Shown here one piece after another: positions 34,456 to 42,833 of a stretch of 64,000 nucleotides of DNA; position 1 is the first letter of the stretch; each line of letters starts with the position of its first letter. The stretch covers positions 3,472,001 to 3,536,000 of the forward strand of contig NZ_CP138200.1 of NCBI RefSeq assembly GCF_050859025.1, given 5' to 3'. Below the pieces are notes generated by a model, which was not told where the DNA came from, did not search any database, and worked only from the letters and a program-made list of their open reading frames with translations. The translations under genes were made by a program, and so were the position numbers. The DNA comes from Wukongibacter sp050859025 (GTDB lineage Bacteria > Bacillota > Clostridia > Peptostreptococcales > Caminicellaceae).

Positions 34456-34619
34456 TTAATCCACCTCGCCAATCTCCAAAATAGGATATTTTGAAACAAA
34501 AGCATTGTAATACTTAATTGTATTAGCCTTATTCCATTATTCCGCCAATGGAACTGCAGTAAAAACATAACAGTGATAAATACTATAGATATAATCAAAT
34601 ACTTATTAAAAAACCTCAT
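34452..34619 (-). CDS. Small membrane protein (55 aa)
   Basis: ATG 34619 to TGA 34452, overlapping recU by four bases. Two hydrophobic helices (YLIISIVFITVMFLLQF and IQLSITMLLFQNILFW) with a basic end. Unknown; a weak ribosome site suggests coupling to the sigma-like gene upstream. Confidence 0.45.
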   Translation of the reverse strand: MRFFNKYLIISIVFITVMFLLQFHWRNNGIRLIQLSITMLLFQNILFWRLARWIK

Positions 34620-34621
34620 GT

Positions 34622-35188
34622 CTACGCTCCTATCTTTAACCGCTTTCTAATAACCTTTGCGTCTTCTTTCAAACAAACCGCTACCCATTGACCAGATACT
34701 CCAATCTTTCTAGCAATCTCCGAATTGTTGAATCCGCAAGCATATAAATACCAAATTTTTCTATTGTTTGCCTTGAAGTCTCTAATAATACTAATAACCT
34801 CGTTAATATCAATTACTTTTTCAAAATCAAATAAGTAATAATTATTCTTATCTCTTTCTAACAACTCCAAGATATCGCATGTCATAATCTCTCTAACCTT
34901 GCTATATTTGTTGCTAAATTTATACGTCCTATCTCTATGGTAATTCCTAATTGCATAGTCAATCTTGCTATAAGCTAGAGTTAGAAATGTATTTCCTCTA
35001 TCAATGTCATACTCTTCGTAGGCTTCCCATAATGCAATTGAAGCTGTTTGAAATAAATCATTATAGTCATATACACCGTAGTATCGATTCACTAGCTTTC
35101 TAATCAAAGGTTTATATTTCTCTAAAGCCTCTTCGAATGTCAATTCTTCATATTCACCTTTCCTAATCTGAAGTTTTTTCATATCCAC
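34622..35188 (-). CDS. Sigma-70 family RNA polymerase factor
   Basis: A 188-residue protein. Region 2 is visible at YKPLIRKLVNRYYGVYDYND and LFQTASIALWEAYEEYD (about 28-62), region 4 at YACGFNNSEIARKIGVSGQW (about 150-170). Length and layout fit phage sigma factors that direct middle or late genes, or sporulation-type factors. It is in the middle of the early operon. Confidence 0.75.
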   Translation of the reverse strand: MDMKKLQIRKGEYEELTFEEALEKYKPLIRKLVNRYYGVYDYNDLFQTASIALWEAYEEYDIDRGNTFLTLAYSKIDYAIRNYHRDRTYKFSNKYSKVREIMTCDILELLERDKNNYYLFDFEKVIDINEVISIIRDFKANNRKIWYLYACGFNNSEIARKIGVSGQWVAVCLKEDAKVIRKRLKIGA

Positions 35189-35198
35189 CCTCTCTTTT

Positions 35199-35348
35199 CT
35201 ATAAGAGTTCTTTCCCCTGCTCTATTAATTCTTTTGCAGTTTTGTCTGAATTCAGGCTTATTTCTTCGACTCCCTTGGCTATTTCTAAAGCTTTTAGGTC
35301 TAATATTTTATATCCATTCTTCTCTAGTTGCTCCCTAATCCAAGTCAC
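35199..35348 (-). CDS. Small protein (49 aa), GTG start
   Basis: GTG 35348 after AAGGGGTGCGTAAGA. Begins (M)TWIREQLEKNGYKI and is helical. Lies between the sigma factor and a coiled-coil gene, with tight spacing. Unknown. Confidence 0.4.
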   Translation of the reverse strand: MTWIREQLEKNGYKILDLKALEIAKGVEEISLNSDKTAKELIEQGKELL

Positions 35349-35350
35349 TC

Positions 35351-35557
35351 TTACGCACCCCTTTGTCTCCACTTCGCTTCTTCTATCTTAAAATTAAGGT
35401 CGTCTAGATTATCTTTGAGCATGTCCATTTTCGCCTTGGCAATCTTTTTTTCTTCTTCCGTTCCGATTGCTAGTGTTAAGTTATAATCTGTTATAGCTTG
35501 GTAGTAATCTCGTCTTAAAAATTTCTCTTTTATCATCAATTCGTATAGGTTCATCAT
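35351..35557 (-). CDS. Coiled-coil small protein (68 aa)
   Basis: Begins MMNLYELMIKEKFLRRD, with charged heptads to the end (KDNLDDLNFKIEEAKWRQRG). Follows the helicase-loader gene. Unknown function. Confidence 0.5.
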   Translation of the reverse strand: MMNLYELMIKEKFLRRDYYQAITDYNLTLAIGTEEEKKIAKAKMDMLKDNLDDLNFKIEEAKWRQRGA

Positions 35558-35573
35558 TTTAACCTCCGCTCAT

Positions 35574-36431
35574 TTATTTGTTTAAAAGTCCTGCTAAAAT
35601 CTCAAACTTTTTATTACCTTCACTCATACGTCTTGATTTGCCCTCAATCTCAATTACTGGACAAGCAGCTAACAATCTGTCATAAGTTCTATCAATTCCA
35701 TCTGCACCGATTAATTTTTCTCTTAACTGCTTCTTGTTTAAGTTCGTAGTAATTATCATAGGTTTCTTAGCCCTTATTCTGCTATCAATTATGGAATATA
35801 TAATTTGCTTTTCTTTTCCGTTCTTTGATGTATGCTCTGCTCCCAAATCATCAAGCACAAGCAAATCAGCATTTCTAAGTTTATTAATGACGGTAACTTC
35901 ACCTTCTTCGCCAAATTTCCCATAGCTTTCATATATTTTGTTAATTATATTAATGCTTGATATTGCAATTACAGGAACATTTCTTTGTAATAAATTATTA
36001 GCCATACAAAAAGATAAATAACTTTTCCCTATTCCCGGTGGACCCATTAGCGTCATACCAACATTCTCAGTTTTCATTCTTCTCCATTCATTACAATATT
36101 CTAATCCGATTTTATGAATATCTTTGTTGTATTGATCTATTTTGTAGTTTTCAAAATTGCAGTTGTAAAATTGTTTATCCATAAGGCTGTATTTTCTTAG
36201 TTTTTCAAGCTGCAACCTTTGTTCCGTTTTACGTTCTTCCTCCAAAGCCTTTCTATTTGCTTCTTGCTGGCACTTGCATATACAAGGTACTTTTCTTTTT
36301 TTTCCTAGAACCTCAATTATAGTAAACATTTTTGTATTGCATTTAGAACAATAATCATGCTTTCCCAAGTTTAAGTGTTTTGACTTCATCGTACTGGTCT
36401 GTTTCTTGATTATTTCCCTTACCGCCTGCAT
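35574..36431 (-). CDS. DnaC-like replicative helicase loader (AAA+)
   Basis: A 285-residue protein starting at ATG 36431 with AAAGGAGGTTCGGAAT ahead, overlapping the initiator gene by 77 bases. A zinc-binding N-terminus (DYCSKCNT, CICKCQQ) is followed by AAA+ motifs: Walker A LMGPPGIGKSYLSFCMANNL, Walker B NADLLVLDDLGAE, and sensor MIITTNLNKKQL. It loads the host DnaB helicase at the phage origin with the neighbouring initiator. Confidence 0.85.
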   Translation of the reverse strand: MQAVREIIKKQTSTMKSKHLNLGKHDYCSKCNTKMFTIIEVLGKKRKVPCICKCQQEANRKALEEERKTEQRLQLEKLRKYSLMDKQFYNCNFENYKIDQYNKDIHKIGLEYCNEWRRMKTENVGMTLMGPPGIGKSYLSFCMANNLLQRNVPVIAISSINIINKIYESYGKFGEEGEVTVINKLRNADLLVLDDLGAEHTSKNGKEKQIIYSIIDSRIRAKKPMIITTNLNKKQLREKLIGADGIDRTYDRLLAACPVIEIEGKSRRMSEGNKKFEILAGLLNK

Positions 36432-37191
36432 ATTCCGAACCTCCTTTTAACGGAACTACATTAGATTTTTTCATCTGTAAATATAAAGAATCGTATTTTT
36501 CTCTTAACTTCTTAGTGCTCAACACATTAGTCATCCAAAAGCTATTTGTTTGGCAAAATCTAATTATTTCTTTTATTTCTTCTGGATCCCTTTTATCTAT
36601 ACGAAGCATGTAGTCTATATGTTGTGACCAATTATCCATCTGTCTATCTGTATTGGGAACTTTAGCCTTAGAATTGTTTTTAATCATCCAATTCTTTAAA
36701 TAATTTGCTAGTTTATATTCCATAGATTCGTTGCCAAATTTTAATTTGCAACGATTATTTATATTCTTTTCATTCTTTTCATTCTTTTCATTCTTGTTTG
36801 TGTCTTCTTGTGGTCTCTCCGTGGTCTTCTTGTGGTCTTCTTGTGGTCTCTCTGTGGTCTCTTGGTCTTGCCAATCACTGTAATTTACTATTGTTATAGT
36901 GGTCTTTTTATTATCACTTTCTTTTAAAATCATTCCATCTTTCTCTAGCATTTTTAAGAAGTTTCTCAGCTTAGTTTTGCTCCATCCCCATTTTTCCATA
37001 AGCTTTAATTCAGAAGTAATAAACTGACCTCTAGAAACTTTAATTAGTTCATTTCCTAATAGAAATTTATTTTCTTTATGATTAGCCATCATTATCATAT
37101 CCAACCACGCTTCATATTTACTAAAAGTCCTTTTTTCTTTGTATATCCAATGGTCTTGAATATTTCTATGAAGTTTAATCCAACCTTCCAA
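36355..37191 (-). CDS. Phage replication initiator
   Basis: A 278-residue protein. TTG 37191 follows GTGGTGATAGA. Residues 1-105 form a winged-helix initiator domain (GWIKLHRNIQDHWIYKEK, WGWSKTKLRNFLKMLEKDGM). A low-complexity linker (TTERPQEDHKK repeated, then NEKNEKNEK) leads to a C-terminal domain with RDPEEIKEIIRFCQTNSFW. The linker DNA contains five perfect-period 11-bp repeats, probably the origin itself. Confidence 0.75.
   Translation of the reverse strand: MEGWIKLHRNIQDHWIYKEKRTFSKYEAWLDMIMMANHKENKFLLGNELIKVSRGQFITSELKLMEKWGWSKTKLRNFLKMLEKDGMILKESDNKKTTITIVNYSDWQDQETTERPQEDHKKTTERPQEDTNKNEKNEKNEKNINNRCKLKFGNESMEYKLANYLKNWMIKNNSKAKVPNTDRQMDNWSQHIDYMLRIDKRDPEEIKEIIRFCQTNSFWMTNVLSTKKLREKYDSLYLQMKKSNVVPLKGGSEYAGGKGNNQETDQYDEVKTLKLGKA
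36763..36860. repeat. Iterons and AT-rich repeats, candidate replication origin
   Basis: Five head-to-tail 11-mers fill 36806-36860. On the minus strand each is AGACCACNNGA (three exact AGACCACAAGA). Next to them, 36763-36789 holds three copies of a 9-bp AATGAAAAG. A period of 11 is not a multiple of three, so protein repeats alone do not explain it. This is the layout of phage origins inside initiator genes. Confidence 0.65.
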
Positions 37192-37222
37192 TCTATCACC
37201 ACGCTTTTTCCTAAATGCGGCA

Positions 37223-37238
37223 CCGGGGGAACCCCCGG
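37223..37238. repeat. GC-rich hairpin in the initiator leader
   Basis: CCGGGGG-AA-CCCCCGG, a 7-bp perfect GC stem in otherwise AT-rich DNA, about 30 bases ahead of the initiator TTG. A smaller GAGGG/CCCTC stem lies at 37355-37372. The gap 37192-37398 has no ORF. Could control translation of the initiator or be a protein site. Confidence 0.45.
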
Positions 37239-37398
37239 CACCTATATAAAAATATTAAAGGGGGCTATTTTACGTGTATATAAATAGTAATCGTTGCCAA
37301 TAATAATACTAGGTAAAATATGCTCAAATTTCGCTGTGTTCGTTTTTTATATTTGAGGGGTATATATCCCTCTTGAATTTGCAATAAGTCGGGCCTAT

Positions 37399-38052
37399 TC
37401 ATGTTATAATCCCCCATACCTTATATTTGTCCTTAAATTCGTCTCTCCCTATTGTATGAGCCTCTGTATGATGAACTCTGCATAATGCTATCTTTCTATG
37501 TTTTGAATCGTCTATGGTCTTTCTATCGTTCCCCATACCTATTGCGTCCCAATGATGTGTTTCGCTAGGTTTGCCACATACAGCACAGACACTATTTTTT
37601 AAACATAATGCTAAGAATCTCTCAATATCATTAAATCCATCCTTCGGATGCTCCGATAACTCTATGCCATGTTCGAAGCAAAACCTTATTATAAATTCAA
37701 TAAAGTTTTCAGCTAACTCTTTACTACAATCACTTAAACTAAAATCTTCATATTCACTGTTTTGAATGAACATACTTTTCATGTTTTCCTTTGCATCATC
37801 TTTAGTCATTCCTGTATAGTTAGATATATCTTTAAATAGTGCATATATCTTTTTCCTTTGTTCTGGGCTGATACGCTTTATTCTTTCTTGGTATTCCGCA
37901 GTATCTATAAGAAAATCAACTGTTATGGGCTTGTCTAGAAAGTTATGAATATTTTTCATTACATTCTGCCTTTGCTCTTGAGGTACTTTCAAAACAATCT
38001 TCATGCTTTTCTTCAACGTCTGGGTATTATCAATTTCACAATGTACTTTCAT
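37399..38052 (-). CDS. HNH-type nuclease of phage replication modules
   Basis: A 217-residue protein. The C-terminal HNH core has SVCAVCGKPSETHHWDAIGM, then HRKIALCRVHHTEAHTIG, with the paired Cys and catalytic His expected. The N-terminal half is helical. Proteins of this layout ('putative HNHc nuclease') occur in replication/recombination modules of Firmicutes phages in place of RusA-type resolvases. Confidence 0.72.
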   Translation of the reverse strand: MKVHCEIDNTQTLKKSMKIVLKVPQEQRQNVMKNIHNFLDKPITVDFLIDTAEYQERIKRISPEQRKKIYALFKDISNYTGMTKDDAKENMKSMFIQNSEYEDFSLSDCSKELAENFIEFIIRFCFEHGIELSEHPKDGFNDIERFLALCLKNSVCAVCGKPSETHHWDAIGMGNDRKTIDDSKHRKIALCRVHHTEAHTIGRDEFKDKYKVWGIIT

Positions 38053-38073
38053 AGAATCCCCCTTTTAGACTTT

Positions 38074-38943
38074 TTAGAATGGTGTATCCGGATCATCTTC
38101 TGGATCTAAAAATTCCATCTGTCCTACTTGTTGAGAATTACTTTGATTGTCGATATTTTCAAGTAATAACTCAGTTGCGGCTTTTCTCATTACAGCATCT
38201 TTAGCATTTTGTGAAATCCATTCAATATACTTTCTATCACCTTTAACTATTTCGCCTAGTGTTTTACCCTTATACTTACCAAATGAAAGTTTTATATTTT
38301 CTGCATCAACATTAGTCATTGTATCTACCTGTTCTTGGTGTATGAAGTTTTTCATATCTTCTACATCTTGTGTAAACACTTCACTAAGTGCTGCTACTGT
38401 TAATGTTGCGTCTATCTGGGCCCTTTTCTTTGCCATTTTTAAACAAGTATTAGCTAATGTATAGGGGTCCTCGTTCTCTATTTGATATTGAGTATATTCT
38501 CCGTATTTACCTTTTCTAGTTTTACACTTTAGATTTTCTTTATCAGTACCAAGTGGTAAATCTTTTTCAGATACCCAACGCCATCTATATTTATCTTCTC
38601 TTGTATTGCAATGTCCAAAACCTTCCGTTATCTTTTGATCTCCCCTGTATAGCTCACACTTTACAGAGAAAGCAAAGAACCCATTTGTATAGTCTTTTAC
38701 TTCTTCAATTATGTTGTAGATCGAGGTAATTCCCATTAACATTAGTATTTTTTCCGCTCCCGGTTTAAATAGAGTAGGCTTATTTGTTCCCGGGATAGTT
38801 CCATAATCATGTCCAGATTTTAATGTTTGTTGTACAACTGCTTGAAATCTGCTTATTTTTTGCATTGCTGTTGATATTTTGTCTATATCCACACTTTCCA
38901 ATATACTTAGTGTGTTATTTTCAGTGGTTTGTAAACTATTCAT
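38074..38943 (-). CDS. Phage recombination-associated protein with ExoX-like C-terminal domain
   Basis: A 289-residue protein. Residues 40-70 carry the block SGHDYGTIPGTNKPTLFKPG followed by AEKILMLMGI, a conserved signature of a phage family found beside Gam and nucleases. Residues about 215-260 (LSFGKYKGKTLGEIVKGDRK with YIEWISQNA) match the small domain found at the C-terminus of exodeoxyribonuclease X. An ssDNA-related role in recombination is inferred from the neighbours. Confidence 0.55.
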   Translation of the reverse strand: MNSLQTTENNTLSILESVDIDKISTAMQKISRFQAVVQQTLKSGHDYGTIPGTNKPTLFKPGAEKILMLMGITSIYNIIEEVKDYTNGFFAFSVKCELYRGDQKITEGFGHCNTREDKYRWRWVSEKDLPLGTDKENLKCKTRKGKYGEYTQYQIENEDPYTLANTCLKMAKKRAQIDATLTVAALSEVFTQDVEDMKNFIHQEQVDTMTNVDAENIKLSFGKYKGKTLGEIVKGDRKYIEWISQNAKDAVMRKAATELLLENIDNQSNSQQVGQMEFLDPEDDPDTPF

Positions 38944-39507
38944 TTATTCCACCACCTTTATAACTATTTTTTCAGGCTGTTCCGTTACTTTGATACCTTC
39001 AATTATCTGTCCATCTTCATCTACTACTTGTCCATCCAGTACTGATACAACTTTTTTTATAGCTGTTTTATCTGGTAATTCTTTTGTCCTAATAAGTTCA
39101 AGATTCTTAGTGTCTTTAAGACTTTGAATCACTTTCTCTTCGTCATACTCCCATTTAGGTTGCTGTTTTCTAGTGCTTACTTTTCCGTATGGTGTACTAA
39201 TCTTAAATTTAGAATTATGCTGTTTTTCATCCATAAAATATACTGTTAATAATCCTTCAAAGAATGATCTTGACCTATCAATGCTATCTAGTTCTTTATC
39301 TTCCCACGACTTGATTCTATCTCTTTCCTTATCAGCTAATTCCTTTGTTTCAGCTTCTTGCTTATTTAATGCAGCTAGTTTTCTTAAAGCCCAGTTGGCT
39401 TGATCTAAGTCAGTAATTTTAAATCTTTCTCTAAGTTTTTCCTCACTACTCTCAAATGACATTTCGTTAATATCCTCTATTTCTAATTGTTCTAATCTGT
39501 TTAACAT
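38944..39507 (-). CDS. Gam-like host-nuclease inhibitor
   Basis: A 187-residue protein. TDLDQANWALRKLAALNKQE is followed by a coiled coil, then the family core FKISTPYGKVSTRKQQPKWE. Mu Gam-like proteins bind DNA ends and protect them from host exonucleases. It is next to the recombination protein, as in many phages. Confidence 0.8.
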   Translation of the reverse strand: MLNRLEQLEIEDINEMSFESSEEKLRERFKITDLDQANWALRKLAALNKQEAETKELADKERDRIKSWEDKELDSIDRSRSFFEGLLTVYFMDEKQHNSKFKISTPYGKVSTRKQQPKWEYDEEKVIQSLKDTKNLELIRTKELPDKTAIKKVVSVLDGQVVDEDGQIIEGIKVTEQPEKIVIKVVE

Positions 39508-39543
39508 AATTAATTTTCCTCCTTAATATTTTATCTTCTTATT

Positions 39544-39720
39544 TTAAATAGCTTCTTTTTCAGTTATCAAAATATCATCAATATATCTTTTCTTCATTTC
39601 TATTTCATCTAGGTTGTCCAGTATCTTTTGTGAAAAATCTCTGTTCTGCTTCTCCAACTCTTTAATATCACTTTGATATGTTTCGATGCACTGTCTTGAC
39701 CATCCAGTTAGAGTACTCAT
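39544..39720 (-). CDS. Coiled-coil small protein (58 aa)
   Basis: ATG 39720 after AGGGAGTTGAGAGA. Begins MSTLTGWSRQCIETYQ and continues as a charged coiled coil. First gene of the Gam block; unknown. Confidence 0.5.
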   Translation of the reverse strand: MSTLTGWSRQCIETYQSDIKELEKQNRDFSQKILDNLDEIEMKKRYIDDILITEKEAI

Positions 39721-39798
39721 TCTCTCAACTCCCTTGTTTTTGCCCCCTTGTCTATGGTATAATAGGGGTAAGTTAATTTTTTAAGTGATTGACCTTTT

Positions 39799-40335
39799 TC
39801 AAATGGCGGTTTGAAAGGGTCTTTTTTCTTTCTCCGCATATCCTTGCCGAAAACATTTTTCATTGTGCTCTCTTATCTCTCTTGCCATGTCAATCCATTT
39901 GTTTAAGCTGATTTTTAATGTTTCAATGTTATGTTCTAAATCTAGAAATTCATGTACACATTTTAAGAGCCTCTGCATTTCATTGTCTGTAAAATCCGAT
40001 TTATCATTTTTATTCACTGTAATTCTAAGCATTTCATCAAACACATCATTAGCTTCTCTAATTTCCTCCATAAGCTTTATTAAAACTGTTGGTACATCTA
40101 GGTTGACTTTATCTAGCACGACATAGCTGTATGCATTCCCTATAGCACAATACTCTCTGCAATACTTTTGTGTCATCCATGGTTCCTTATATATCCTGCT
40201 CATACCTAAAACAACGTCCGAAGGAGGAGTGGTTTCTCCTGATTCATAATTGCACAATGCTCTTTTTGATACATGTATTTCATTAGAAGCTTCATCTAAT
40301 GTTAATCCTCTTTTCAATCTTGCACCCTTAAACAT
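39799..40335 (-). CDS. XRE-family regulator (178 aa)
   Basis: Residues 1-55 are an XRE helix-turn-helix (MFKGARLKRGLTLDEASNEI, SKRALCNYESGETTPPSDVV). The remaining 120 residues are helical with a CREYC motif. Its stop sits in an inverted repeat at about 39788-39822. A third DNA-binding regulator besides CI and Cro; it may control the Gam/replication genes. Confidence 0.65.
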   Translation of the reverse strand: MFKGARLKRGLTLDEASNEIHVSKRALCNYESGETTPPSDVVLGMSRIYKEPWMTQKYCREYCAIGNAYSYVVLDKVNLDVPTVLIKLMEEIREANDVFDEMLRITVNKNDKSDFTDNEMQRLLKCVHEFLDLEHNIETLKISLNKWIDMAREIREHNEKCFRQGYAEKEKRPFQTAI

Positions 40336-40399
40336 GTTTATACCTTCTTTCTTGCATTTAAGTTCATTTTATTAATGTCAAAGTACTGTTATACTGTAA

Positions 40400-40492
40400 T
40401 TAGTTAATCACTTCCACTTTTTCAAATTCCTGTCTTATTCTGTTATGCAAGTCCCTCACCTTGCATATAAAAGGAGAAATTAGAAACCTCAC
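40400..40492 (-). CDS. Possible tiny protein (30 aa), GTG start
   Basis: GTG 40492 follows GGAGGTGGGAAGG and runs to TAA 40400. Begins (M)RFLISPFICKVRDLHN. Only the ribosome site supports it. Confidence 0.25.
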   Translation of the reverse strand: MRFLISPFICKVRDLHNRIRQEFEKVEVIN

Positions 40493-40544
40493 CCTTCCCA
40501 CCTCCCTTCTTTTTTTTCTTGTCCAATCTACGTTAAATGTCGTT

Positions 40545-40688
40545 TTAGTCCCTATCGAAATCTCTAATAAAGATTTCTAATTCTGCTATAGTAACAAAAT
40601 CTTCACTTTTCTTTGCTTTTAGAAATTCCAGATACTCTTGAGCATCCTGCTTAGTCATTAGCAGCTCTATTTTCTTAACTTCTCGCAC
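40545..40688 (-). CDS. Small protein (47 aa), GTG start
   Basis: GTG 40688 follows GGAGGGAGATAA inside the end of the upstream gene. Begins (M)REVKKIELLMTKQDAQEYL. Charged and helical; unknown function. Confidence 0.45.
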   Translation of the reverse strand: MREVKKIELLMTKQDAQEYLEFLKAKKSEDFVTIAELEIFIRDFDRD

Positions 40689-40879
40689 TTATCTCCCTCC
40701 ATTCTTTTCATGATTTCATTTCTTTTGGTTCTTAGTTCAGCTACTCTCTGTTTAATCTCTTGCAATCTTTCCTCAGCCCCCTCTAAGTTATAGATGCTTA
40801 TATACTCGTTTGCTAAGTTAGTATGTTCTAGCACAATCGCCTCCAGTCTGAGTTCATCCTTAGTTAAAATTTCTTTCAT
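40667..40879 (-). CDS. Coiled-coil small protein (70 aa)
   Basis: ATG 40879 after AGGAGGACGAGCAA. Begins MKEILTKDELRLEAIVLEH; long coiled coil with basic end. Lies downstream of the antirepressor; unknown. Confidence 0.5.
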   Translation of the reverse strand: MKEILTKDELRLEAIVLEHTNLANEYISIYNLEGAEERLQEIKQRVAELRTKRNEIMKRMEGDKCEKLRK

Positions 40880-40958
40880 TTGCTCGTCCTCCTCGTAATA
40901 TAATTTAAGGCTATCGTCATTTTGTCGCTACCAACGAGGTCGATAAAATCGGTGTGGT

Positions 40959-41714
40959 TCAGCTTACTTCTTGGAATTTAATTTGGCTGTTATAATCCTT
41001 TATTTCTTCAAGTAAAACCATAGGGGCTTTATAATCTAAAATTATTTGTTTAGCTGATTCAAATTGACGTCTTTTAATTGCTTCATATCTATCAACGCCA
41101 AATTCTCTTTTAAGCTGTCTTTGAATATCTGAATAAACTTTACCTCTAATAGAGTTGTCACAATATGCCGGACTATGATATCCACCCAAAACCTTAGTGC
41201 CTTTCTTCCTAACTAAACTTTGGAGTTCCTTGCATTCTACTGTGAATAATGGAATATTGTTTTCAAGGTCATTAACTTTATTTCCAATTTGCTCAACTTC
41301 TCCAATAATCATTCCGACTTGCTCATTCATAACTTTTAAAGCTTGTAAACCCGTAGGAACTAATTGAACTTGTCCAGTTCTTAAAGATTCAATAACATCC
41401 CATACCCAGTCCATAAATTCGTCAGCTTTAGGCTGTTGACTCCACCTACAAATTTCCATAATACCTTTAGCATTATATACAGTTGTTTCTTGCTTTCCTC
41501 TCGATGGGGTATCAATCTGAACCACCGTTGAAAACTTGTCCAGTCTATCAGCATGTCTCAGATGAATGTTTTTGACTGACCCGTTGGGATTCTCATACTC
41601 TAATGATTCACCTATTTGTCTTCTGGTCATCAATATTTCATTACTGCCATCAGTGTAAAAGTCACATTTAACTGATCCGAAATTGTCGCTCTTAACAATT
41701 CGTAAGTTATTCAT
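40959..41714 (-). CDS. Phage antirepressor (BRO-N plus ORF6C)
   Basis: ATG 41714 follows AAAGGAGGACAAAGG. The 251-residue product has a BRO-N domain (about 5-110: FYTDGSNEILMTRRQIGESL, YNAKGIMEICRWSQQPKADE) and a C-terminal ORF6C domain (LGGYHSPAYCDNSIRGKVYS and DIQRQLKREFGVDRYEAIKR). Such proteins counteract the CI repressor or act as early regulators. Encoded two genes after cro. Confidence 0.82.
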   Translation of the reverse strand: MNNLRIVKSDNFGSVKCDFYTDGSNEILMTRRQIGESLEYENPNGSVKNIHLRHADRLDKFSTVVQIDTPSRGKQETTVYNAKGIMEICRWSQQPKADEFMDWVWDVIESLRTGQVQLVPTGLQALKVMNEQVGMIIGEVEQIGNKVNDLENNIPLFTVECKELQSLVRKKGTKVLGGYHSPAYCDNSIRGKVYSDIQRQLKREFGVDRYEAIKRRQFESAKQIILDYKAPMVLLEEIKDYNSQIKFQEVS

Positions 41715-41740
41715 CCTTTGTCCTCCTTTGCTCATATACT

Positions 41741-41917
41741 TTATAATCCTAAATATTCTCGAATTTCTTTATCAGACTTTCCTTCATTTATCATTATTGA
41801 CAGTTTAGTCTCTACTATATTTCTTTGTGCGTTTGTAATTCTATCTCTGACTTTCATCTGTTCGCTTATAGGTAGATCTTCGAACCTTCTTCCACCGACT
41901 AGTATATTAACCTTCAT
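41741..41917 (-). CDS. Small hypothetical protein (58 aa)
   Basis: ATG 41917 after CGAGGTGGT. Begins MKVNILVGGRRFEDLP and ends EGKSDKEIREYLGL, helical and basic in the middle. Between cro and the antirepressor; unknown. Confidence 0.5.
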   Translation of the reverse strand: MKVNILVGGRRFEDLPISEQMKVRDRITNAQRNIVETKLSIMINEGKSDKEIREYLGL

Positions 41918-42015
41918 ACCACCTCGCCCCCCTGTATAATTTCTATTCGATTACTAGATTGTACTATTACCAATACTTACCGCTTTTTTGTTGTTGGATT
42001 TGTGAGAAAATAGAA

Positions 42016-42246
42016 TTAGGCAACGCTTGTCCTGTTATTGCGGACTATGTTACTAAAAAAAATTTCTTTGATTTGTTGACCATCTAGTTCAAAAAAATCT
42101 ACAATTTTCTTTATTTCAGAATGCTTGAATTCAGATTTGCCATTTAATTTTTCATAAGTAGTCGTAATACCAATTTCAAGCAATGTTGCCAAATCTTTTA
42201 CACCATATCCATGTTGCACCAATAAAGCTTTTATTTTTCTATCCAT
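42016..42246 (-). CDS. Cro-like helix-turn-helix protein
   Basis: A 76-residue XRE protein (KDLATLLEIGITTTYEKLNG) divergent from the CI-like repressor, with AGGAGGTGTAGGAAT as ribosome site. It is the first gene of the early leftward operon, so it takes the Cro place in the switch. Confidence 0.78.
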   Translation of the reverse strand: MDRKIKALLVQHGYGVKDLATLLEIGITTTYEKLNGKSEFKHSEIKKIVDFFELDGQQIKEIFFSNIVRNNRTSVA

Positions 42247-42285
42247 ATTCCTACACCTCCTTAAGTTAGCTGTAACTAACTCGTG

Positions 42286-42413
42286 TCCGCTTTATGCGTC
42301 TTTATATTTTATATTATAATACGCATTTTGCGGAAAATCAATACATTTTTTATTATTTTTTTTATTTTTTTTTGTTATCGCGGTCATACATTTAAAAATT
42401 CCGCGTTTCGTGT
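42286..42413. promoter_or_regulatory. CI/Cro operator cluster
   Basis: Three related 14-bp sites: ACGCATAAAGCGGA (minus, 42286-42299), ACGCATTTTGCGGA (plus, 42321-42334) and ACACGAAACGCGGA (minus, 42400-42413). The common core is AC(G/A)C followed by GCGGA. The middle site lies within the early promoter, the third next to the repressor's -10. A possible half-site (CGCGG) is at 42379-42383. Confidence 0.7.
42313..42341 (-). promoter_or_regulatory. Early leftward promoter
   Basis: TTGATT (42336-42341), a 17-bp spacer containing operator site 2, and TATAAT (42313-42318). It fires toward cro and the early operon and would be blocked when the middle operator is occupied. Confidence 0.75.
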
Positions 42414-42418
42414 ATAAT
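42413..42418 (+). promoter_or_regulatory. -10 box of the repressor promoter
   Basis: TATAAT 24 bp before the repressor GTG/ATG. The -35 is weak. Operator site 3 covers the spacer directly upstream, allowing autoregulation. Confidence 0.55.
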
Positions 42419-42436
42419 TAATATGAGGTGATTTAT

Positions 42437-42802
42437 ATGTCTCTTGGACAAAGACTTAAACAATTAAGAAAAGAAAAAGAATTAACTATAAGAGAAGTAG
42501 CCAAGTTGTTTAGTATTGGGAAATCAACATTATCCGATTGGGAAAACGAGAGAAGAAATCCTAATTATGATATGATTAAAAAGCTTGCAGAATTCTATGG
42601 AGTTACCGTAGACTATTTATTAGGAATTACTGATGAAAAAAATATTTACACCTCAAAATCAGCAGAAATTCCAGATGAATTAAAAGAAGTTGGAGTGGAA
42701 TACATAGCTCTGGCTAAAGATATTGAAAGAAGCAAACTAACTCCTGATGAAGTCAGAAAAATACTTGACGCTGTGAAAGGGTTAAAAGACAAAGAAAAAT
42801 AA
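42437..42802 (+). CDS. CI-like prophage repressor without peptidase domain
   Basis: ATG 42437 follows GAGGTGATTTAT. The 121-residue product has an XRE domain (residues 3-60: RLKQLRKEKELTIREVAKLF, GKSTLSDWENERRNPNYDMI) and a short helical C-terminus. There is no Ser-Lys (S24) domain, so RecA cannot trigger self-cleavage; induction needs another factor. Divergent from cro, convergent with the SOS-driven ORF at 42813-42923. Confidence 0.85.
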   Translation: MSLGQRLKQLRKEKELTIREVAKLFSIGKSTLSDWENERRNPNYDMIKKLAEFYGVTVDYLLGITDEKNIYTSKSAEIPDELKEVGVEYIALAKDIERSKLTPDEVRKILDAVKGLKDKEK

Positions 42803-42833
42803 CAACCATTCATTACTGGCTGTTATTTTTTTT
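42799..42833 (+). terminator. Terminator of the repressor gene
   Basis: ATAACAACCA pairs with TGGCTGTTAT (one mismatch), then seven Ts. It lies inside the 3' end of the leftward 36-codon ORF. Confidence 0.78.
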
